From Enterocloster bolteae (GTDB lineage: Bacteria; Bacillota; Clostridia; Lachnospirales; Lachnospiraceae), in contig NZ_CP022464.2 in NCBI RefSeq assembly GCF_002234575.2, positions 2,170,001-2,234,000 on the forward strand: a stretch of DNA of 64,000 nt, given 5' to 3'. Under the pieces are notes generated by a model, which saw only the letters and a program-made list of their open reading frames with translations, was not told the DNA's origin and did not search any database. Shown one piece after another: positions 58,470 through 64,000 of this stretch (positions are counted from its first letter, which is position 1; each line of letters starts with the position of its first letter). Both the position numbers and the translations under genes were made by a program.

Positions 58470-61022
58470 ATGAAGAGACCGCTGGTTGTACTGGCAGCAG
58501 GTTACGTACTTGGAGAGGTGCTGGCCCTGCAGGTTAAGACGGCGGTGGACTTAGGTGTTCTGGCGTGGCTGTGTGCAGCTGCGGCAGGAATCCTATGGCT
58601 TTTGGATACAGGGAGGGGAGTACTGCGCCCTTCTGCTCCAAGAGCGAAGATGCAGGGCAGGAGCAACCGGAAACATAGAGTGCTTCTGCTCTTTTTGGTA
58701 TGTCTACTGTCTGGTTCGTCTGTGGGAATGACAAGAGGACAGCAGGAAAAAGGGATTCTGGACCATGAGGAGTCCGTGGCCCGGACCATGACCGGCGCCC
58801 GGATATTGGTAAGAGGAGTAATTAAAAAGGCAGAACAAAAGGAAAATACGATTACCCTTATGCTGGAGGAGGTGACGGCCGAGGCAGGTAAAAGGTCTGT
58901 GAAGTTCAGGAGGATGGTGGTGTATGCGGAGAACAGGACAACGGAGAAAGATGATTCTGACTTAGGGGAAGAGCTGGCTGTGGGGGTAAAAGTACAGGTG
59001 AGAGGCAAGCTGGCTCCGGTGGAAGGGCCGGGAAATCCCGGAGAATTTGATTTCAGGACCTATTACCGAACAAAGGGAACTGCATGCAGGCTGTACGGGG
59101 AGAACCTGGCAGTGGCGGGAGGAGAGGCAATCCCTTATTACAAGGGAATCGCAGAGTTTCGGATGCAATGTGCCGGTGTACTTGAAAAGATATGCATGCC
59201 GGAGGATGTGGCTGTATTTAAAGCCGTGCTTCTGGGAGATACATCTGATATGAATCCGGAGATGCGGGATATGTACCAGCGCAACGGAATTTCACATCTT
59301 CTGGCTGTCAGCGGACAGCATCTGGCTATTATCGGCGGAGGGATCTATCTGATGATTCGTCGGGCCGGAGCCGGATATGGCAAGGCCGGGATGATATCAG
59401 CTGTTCTTGTTATCAGCTATGGAATAATGACAGGCAGTTCCGGCTCCGCCATAAGGGCGGTTATCATGATAGTATGCCTGTGGCTGGCGGCGGTTAAAGG
59501 AAGAAGCTACGACACCCTGTCGGCGTTGGGAGCGGCAGCCTTAATTCTTCTGTACAGACAGCCCTATCTGCTGTACCACAGCGGATTTGAATTGTCCTTT
59601 GGGGCAGTTCTGGCGATCAGCGGATTGGGAGGATGGGTGCAGTCATTCCTTGAATTGGAGCGGGCGTGGGAAAAGACGCTTCTTATCAGCTTGAGCGTAC
59701 AAATCGTACTTACGCCCATTGTGCTGTACCACTATTTTCAGCATCCGCTTTACGGCATTTTTTTAAATCTTTTGGTTATACCTCTTGTTTCTATCTTAAT
59801 GTATTCGGGTATTCTGGGGATTGTACTGGGAAGCTTCTGGATCCAGGGAGGAGTGGCAGCAGTGGGGGCCGGACATTATATTTTGAGGTTTTATGAGCTG
59901 CTGTGCAAATTTGCGGAAGGGCTGCCCGGATACAGTCTGGTGCTGGGGCGTCCGTCGCCGGGCAGTCTGGTAATGTATTTTGGCATACACGGAATGGGAA
60001 CAGCAGTTGTGCTGTTTTGTATCAGGGGCCGGAGTGCCTTTATTCGGGCAAAATCTCCTGCAAGGTGTAACGCTTATCTGGCAGAAAGGGATTTACAAAC
60101 ACGCATATCTTCCATCAGTTGTAAACCCATGATGTTAATGTATTTTTTGGGGATTTATGCCCTTAGTTTTGCGGCTTTGGTCCCGCGTCCCGTAAAAGGA
60201 CTGGAGGTTGTCTGTCTGGATGTGGGACAAGGGGACGGCCTGTTGCTCAGGTCTGGTAAGAGGGCGGTGCTCATAGATGGAGGCAGCAGCAGCCAGAAAA
60301 AACTGGGGAATATTGTGCTGGAGCCTTATTTAAAAAGCCAGGGAATATCGTGGATTGATTATGCGGTGGTAAGTCATGGAGACAGCGACCATATAAACGG
60401 TCTTATATACCTGCTGGAGGAGTCAGAGGACATAAGAATAGGTACCCTGGTGCTGCCAGTGATGGGAAAGGGGGAGGAGGTATATGAAAATCTGGCTGCA
60501 CTGGCCAGGAGAGAAGGGGCAGCTGTGGTTTATATGAAAACCGGAGACTGGGTGGAAACTGGGGAGCTGACGCTTACCTGTCTGTATGCCGGTGAAGATT
60601 TTGGCAGGAAGGACCGTAACAGCCACTCTCTGGTTTTGTGCGGGGATTATAAGGGATTTCATATGTTGTTTACAGGAGATATGGGGGAAGAACAGGAGAG
60701 CAGTCTGGTCAGACTGGCAGAACAGGAGGGGGCCCTGCAGGATATACATTTGAATCATGTACAGATACTGAAAACAGCCCATCATGGTTCCAGGACATCT
60801 TCATCGGAGGTATTTCTGGACCGATTGAGGATTCAATTAGCTGTGGTTTCCTATGGAAAGGAAAATTCTTATGGGCATCCGTCGCCGGAGACAATGGAGC
60901 GTTTCAGGAGGCAGGGGATTGCGGTTCTGGAAACCGGAAAAAAGGGAGCCATAACACTTAAAACAAACGGTACATCGCTGCGGGTCCATGCATTTCTGGA
61001 GGAAAAATCTCGTCAGAATTAG
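58470..61022 (+). CDS. comEC: DNA internalisation protein ComEC/Rec2
   Basis: An 850-residue polytopic protein. Three parts are visible: an N-terminal DUF4131/OB-like domain (about 30-215), the Competence transmembrane channel (NGISHLLAVSGQHLAIIGGG, about 270-510), and a C-terminal MBL-type domain with DVGQGDGLLL, SHGDSDHING, LLFTGDMG and KTAHHGS. ComEC passes single-stranded DNA through the membrane; the MBL part may degrade the other strand. Full length with no lesion. It is 22 bases downstream of the GerMN gene; no comEA is adjacent. Confidence 0.92.
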   Translation: MKRPLVVLAAGYVLGEVLALQVKTAVDLGVLAWLCAAAAGILWLLDTGRGVLRPSAPRAKMQGRSNRKHRVLLLFLVCLLSGSSVGMTRGQQEKGILDHEESVARTMTGARILVRGVIKKAEQKENTITLMLEEVTAEAGKRSVKFRRMVVYAENRTTEKDDSDLGEELAVGVKVQVRGKLAPVEGPGNPGEFDFRTYYRTKGTACRLYGENLAVAGGEAIPYYKGIAEFRMQCAGVLEKICMPEDVAVFKAVLLGDTSDMNPEMRDMYQRNGISHLLAVSGQHLAIIGGGIYLMIRRAGAGYGKAGMISAVLVISYGIMTGSSGSAIRAVIMIVCLWLAAVKGRSYDTLSALGAAALILLYRQPYLLYHSGFELSFGAVLAISGLGGWVQSFLELERAWEKTLLISLSVQIVLTPIVLYHYFQHPLYGIFLNLLVIPLVSILMYSGILGIVLGSFWIQGGVAAVGAGHYILRFYELLCKFAEGLPGYSLVLGRPSPGSLVMYFGIHGMGTAVVLFCIRGRSAFIRAKSPARCNAYLAERDLQTRISSISCKPMMLMYFLGIYALSFAALVPRPVKGLEVVCLDVGQGDGLLLRSGKRAVLIDGGSSSQKKLGNIVLEPYLKSQGISWIDYAVVSHGDSDHINGLIYLLEESEDIRIGTLVLPVMGKGEEVYENLAALARREGAAVVYMKTGDWVETGELTLTCLYAGEDFGRKDRNSHSLVLCGDYKGFHMLFTGDMGEEQESSLVRLAEQEGALQDIHLNHVQILKTAHHGSRTSSSEVFLDRLRIQLAVVSYGKENSYGHPSPETMERFRRQGIAVLETGKKGAITLKTNGTSLRVHAFLEEKSRQN

Positions 61023-61095
61023 CTGGATGAAATACGCTTCTGACAGCCATATTATAAATATGGAAGAGATTGTGGAATCTTGGAAGGAGCAGGGG

Positions 61096-62532
61096 ATGAA
61101 TTATCAAGAAACAGCTAACGAGATTTTGTCTCACATAGGCGGGGCAGAGAATATCAGGGAGATGACACACTGTTTTACCAGACTTCGGTTTGAATTAAGG
61201 GATCCGGAAAAGGCAGAGCGCGGTAAGATAGAGCGGATAGAAGGTGTGATAGCGGTTGTGGAAAGCAGCGGCCAGTTCCAGGTTGTCATGGGGACAAAGG
61301 TAGGCCGGATATATGACCTGCTGAAGGAAATGACCGGTACAGAAAGAAAAGCGGGTGAAAAAAGAGAAAAGGTTTATCATAGGGACAGTAAGGACAGAGA
61401 GAAAAACACACCGGGAAGTCATTTGGGAAACAGAATGATTCAGTCGGTTTCCTCCATGTTTACGCCTATGGTACCTGCCATTGCTGCATCTGGCCTTTTG
61501 AAAGGATTCCTGACCATAGCCAGGATGCTGGCATCCAATCAAGGCATCGACATTACAGGAAACCATACCTACGTAATCCTGCTGGCTGCCACGGATGCGA
61601 TTTTCTATTTTATGCCAATCATCCTGGCCTATACCAGCGCCAGGGTGTTTGGGGCCAATGAATTTGTGGCCATGGCTCTGGGGGGAACCATGTGTTACCC
61701 TTCGGTTCTCAGTCTTATGACAGGGGAAGAACACATCAGCATGCTGGGAGTGGCATTGACCAGGGCCAATTACACATCATCAGTCATCCCTATTATAATA
61801 GGTGTGTTTATCCTGGCTTATGTACAGCGGTTTCTGGAGCGGGTGATACCGGAGGTTCTGAAAATTATTCTGGTACCGGGGCTCTCCCTGCTGGTAATGG
61901 TGCCTGCGGTATTTATGGTGTTTGGGCCGGTGGGAATTTATCTGGGAAATATAATTCATTTTATCTACACAGGCCTTATGGGAATAAGTCCTGTTTTGTG
62001 CGGCGGTTTCATCGGAGGCATGTGGTGTGTGTTTGTTATTTTTGGATCCCACAGAGCCTTGGTACCTATTGGAATCCAGGATGTGGCACTGAACGGCCGG
62101 CAAAACCTGCTTGCATTTGCAGGGGCTGCGAATTTTTCTCAGGGCGGGGCTGCCCTGGGGGTTATGATGCGGACCAGAAGCAGGGAGCTAAAAGCAGTGG
62201 CGGCATCGGCATCAGTGGCAGCCTCTGTCTGCGGCATAACAGAGCCTGCCATCTATGGGTGTAACCTGCGGCTTAAACGTCCTATGATTTACGCGGTTAT
62301 ATGCGGAGCCGCAGGAGGGGCTGTCATGGGGGCGGGAGGCGTGTACGGGGATGCTTTTGCAAATAACGGTATCCTTACACTGGCAACCTATGCTGCTTTT
62401 GGAATGAAAAAATTCCTCTTTTATCTGGCTGGTATTGGTATATCATTCTTCGGGTCTGCCATTTTGACAATGCTGCTGGGATTTGAGGATATGGACCAGG
62501 AACCAGAGGAAACTTCATGGGAAAGGAATTAA
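61096..62532 (+). CDS. PTS beta-glucoside transporter subunit EIIBC
   Basis: A 478-residue PTS permease. The EIIB domain opens the protein with MNYQETANEILSHIGG and has phospho-cysteine C26 (MTHCFTRLRFEL). The EIIC domain has ten or so helices with the substrate motif GITEPAIYGCNLRLKRP. The EIIA domain usually fused at the C-terminus of BglP proteins is missing, so EIIA must come from another protein. AAGGAG lies 6 bases before the ATG at 61096, which matches the family start; the open frame upstream overlaps comEC. The palindrome CCATATT-ATA-AATATGG (61047-61063) sits in the gap. Confidence 0.9.
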   Translation: MNYQETANEILSHIGGAENIREMTHCFTRLRFELRDPEKAERGKIERIEGVIAVVESSGQFQVVMGTKVGRIYDLLKEMTGTERKAGEKREKVYHRDSKDREKNTPGSHLGNRMIQSVSSMFTPMVPAIAASGLLKGFLTIARMLASNQGIDITGNHTYVILLAATDAIFYFMPIILAYTSARVFGANEFVAMALGGTMCYPSVLSLMTGEEHISMLGVALTRANYTSSVIPIIIGVFILAYVQRFLERVIPEVLKIILVPGLSLLVMVPAVFMVFGPVGIYLGNIIHFIYTGLMGISPVLCGGFIGGMWCVFVIFGSHRALVPIGIQDVALNGRQNLLAFAGAANFSQGGAALGVMMRTRSRELKAVAASASVAASVCGITEPAIYGCNLRLKRPMIYAVICGAAGGAVMGAGGVYGDAFANNGILTLATYAAFGMKKFLFYLAGIGISFFGSAILTMLLGFEDMDQEPEETSWERN

Positions 62533-62548
62533 CTGCAGGAGGGAAACA

Positions 62549-63973
62549 ATGCATCAGAAAACGACAGAATTTCCGGAAGGATTTTTGTGGGGGGCTTCAT
62601 CATCCGCATTTCAGATTGAGGGGGGATGGAATCTGGGAGGAAAAGGGATGACAGTGGCAGATTTCAATTCCTTTAAACGATCCCATATACAGGCAGATAC
62701 TAAGGTGGCCAGTGACTTCTATCATCACTGGAAGGAGGACATTGATTACATGGCAGAGCTTGGGCTCAAAATGTACAGGTTCTCCATTGCGTGGGCCAGA
62801 ATCATACCGGATGGCGATGGAGCTGTTCATGAGGAGGGGATTAAATTCTATGACAGAATCATTGACTGCCTGCTGTCAAGGGGAATCCAGCCCTTTGTCA
62901 CCCTGTACCATTTTGACCTGCCCTACGCGTTGGCGGAAAAATACAATGGCTGGGAATCACGCCGGTGTGTCCTGGCCTTTGAACGGTATGCCAGGATATG
63001 CTTCAGGGCTTTTGGCGACCGGGTTAAATACTGGCAGGTCCACAATGAACAGAACCTGATGGTGCGGGTGGATGAGAGGATGAATATTGATGCCGCGGAT
63101 AAATGGGAGGCAGACCGGCTCAGGGCCCAGATGGATTATCATATGTTTCTGGCCCATGCCCTGGCCGTAAAGGCATGCCATGAGCTGGTTTCCGGAGGAA
63201 AGATAGGCCCGGCCGTGTCGTCCTGCTGTACCTATCCGGAAACACCCCGTCCGGAGGATGTGTGGGCTGCGGCGAACAATGATTGGTTTAAGGCGGAATA
63301 CTGTCTGGACATGCATCAATATGGCAGATATCCGGGATACTACAGGCGGTATCTTAAAGAGCGTAATATTATGCCGTCCGCGGAGGATGGGGATGAGGAG
63401 ATACTCAAATGGGGCGCTTCTGATTACATTGCTGTCAACTATTACAGGACACTTTGTGTCAGATATCTTCCGGCAGATGAGATTCATCCTGTGGGGGAAC
63501 GGTGCTTTCCGGGCAATGAGGTGGATTTTGACCAGTATGGATACTTTTCCCATGTGAAAAATCCTCATCTGGTTTCGACAGAGTATGGGGCGCAGATTGA
63601 TCCAATGGGCCTTCGGATTGTGTTGAACCGTTATTATCAGAAATACCGGCTTCCCCTTCTCATAACAGAAAATGGTCTGGGGGCAGCCGATATCCTTACT
63701 GAAAATGGAAAGGTGCATGACAGTTACAGAATTGACTATCTGAGAAGGCACATCCAGGCATGCAGACAGGCGCTGGATGACGGCGTGGAGCTAATGGGGT
63801 ATTCGCCCTGGTCCTTTATGGATTTGCTCAGTTCCCATGAAGGCTTTAGAAAGCGGTACGGATTTCTGTATGTGGACAGGAACGAGCATGAGACAGGCAG
63901 CCTTAAGCGCATAAAAAAAGACAGCTTTCACTGGTACCGCCGTGTCATAGAGACAAACGGGGCAACCATATAA
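62549..63973 (+). CDS. GH1 6-phospho-beta-glucosidase
   Basis: A 474-residue family 1 glycosidase that hydrolyses the phosphorylated beta-glucoside delivered by the PTS. FPEGFLWGASSSAFQIEGGW is the family N-terminal signature. The acid/base is E167 (HNEQN) and the nucleophile E374 (LLITENGLG). A late SLKRIKKDSFHWYRRVI fits phospho-glucosidases of the BglA/AscB group. GCAGGAGGG lies before the ATG at 62549, 16 bases after the PTS stop. Confidence 0.92.
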   Translation: MHQKTTEFPEGFLWGASSSAFQIEGGWNLGGKGMTVADFNSFKRSHIQADTKVASDFYHHWKEDIDYMAELGLKMYRFSIAWARIIPDGDGAVHEEGIKFYDRIIDCLLSRGIQPFVTLYHFDLPYALAEKYNGWESRRCVLAFERYARICFRAFGDRVKYWQVHNEQNLMVRVDERMNIDAADKWEADRLRAQMDYHMFLAHALAVKACHELVSGGKIGPAVSSCCTYPETPRPEDVWAAANNDWFKAEYCLDMHQYGRYPGYYRRYLKERNIMPSAEDGDEEILKWGASDYIAVNYYRTLCVRYLPADEIHPVGERCFPGNEVDFDQYGYFSHVKNPHLVSTEYGAQIDPMGLRIVLNRYYQKYRLPLLITENGLGAADILTENGKVHDSYRIDYLRRHIQACRQALDDGVELMGYSPWSFMDLLSSHEGFRKRYGFLYVDRNEHETGSLKRIKKDSFHWYRRVIETNGATI

Positions 63974-63983
63974 GCTGTCAGAA

Positions 63984-64000
63984 AGGAAGGCAGAGTAATG
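63984..64000 (+). other. Ribosome binding site and start codon of the next gene at the window edge
   Basis: AAAGGAAGG and an ATG at 63998-64000 follow the glucosidase stop closely. The gene itself lies outside the window; a further PTS part or regulator would be expected. Confidence 0.45.

Noticed and set aside
61022..61096. LicT/BglG-type RAT antiterminator site before the PTS gene
   Set aside because: No RAT-terminator overlap could be found; only a short palindrome is present.

Overview
The window looks like chromosomal DNA of a spore-forming, anaerobic gut Firmicute of the Lachnospiraceae, most like the Enterocloster/Clostridium bolteae-clostridioforme group. This is inferred from mid-range GC, strong AAGGAGG-type ribosome binding sites, consensus sigma-A promoters, sporulation/germination genes (SpoVB-like flippase, GerMN lipoprotein), YesMN-type two-component control of a carbohydrate ABC importer, and a THF riboswitch-folT unit. 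The species call is inference. I see no CRISPR array, IS element, prophage or integrase.

Layout. 1-2712: a PAS-GGDEF-EAL-PAS protein broken by two frameshifts. 2.9-10.4 kb: EFR1-type ferredoxin, PfoR-like EIIC membrane protein, PAP2 phosphatase plus MBL hydrolase, THF riboswitch-folT, and an NAD(P)H oxidoreductase plus TIM-barrel isomerase. 10.4-11.8 kb: a MATE exporter. 12.1-15.6 kb: a compact ADP-ribosylglycohydrolase / PfkB kinase / PnuC transporter / GntR cluster, the same combination of families as E. coli yegTUVW but with PnuC as transporter; this is the most interesting poorly described system here. 15.7-21.8 kb: SpoVB-like flippase, then a MATE-MerR pair divergent from a membrane permease plus M55 D-aminopeptidase, with a MerR-type 19-bp-spacer promoter between them. 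21.9-25.2 kb: HxlR regulator, aldo/keto reductase plus iron alcohol dehydrogenase, and a 3' remnant of lacZ.

25.4-35.7 kb is a polysaccharide-utilisation locus: sensor kinase and AraC-type response regulator, lipoprotein sugar-binding protein, two ABC permeases, a cytoplasmic heparinase II/III-family lyase and a GH88 unsaturated uronyl hydrolase. The expected flow is import of uronic-acid oligosaccharides followed by cytoplasmic cleavage. 35.9-41.0 kb: nifS-nifU-mnmA (sulfur mobilisation and tRNA 2-thiolation) followed by a cell-wall amidase and a secreted protein. A tRNA-Ser(CGA) follows. 41.4-43.4 kb: an ECF sigma/RsiV-like anti-sigma operon with two small downstream genes, one of only 59 codons, and its own ECF-type promoter. 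43.5-45.4 kb: an amidase_2 and a PHP phosphatase.

45.6-50.5 kb is the lower glycolysis operon gap-pgk-tpiA-gpmI with a hairpin after gap and a cloverleaf-like fold before gpmI. 50.5-53.1 kb: CPA2 antiporter with an Ala/Lys repeat tail and its divergent LysR regulator. 53.3-61.0 kb: ABC exporter, DegV, sensor kinase, GerMN lipoprotein and ComEC, closely packed. 61.1-64.0 kb: beta-glucoside PTS EIIBC and GH1 phospho-glucosidase, with the start of a further gene at the edge.

A recurrent oddity is the set of short tandem duplications (12-17 bp units) in or just before genes at 32.3, 33.0, 34.5, 50.8 and 57.4 kb, several altering ribosome binding sites, start codons or protein tails.
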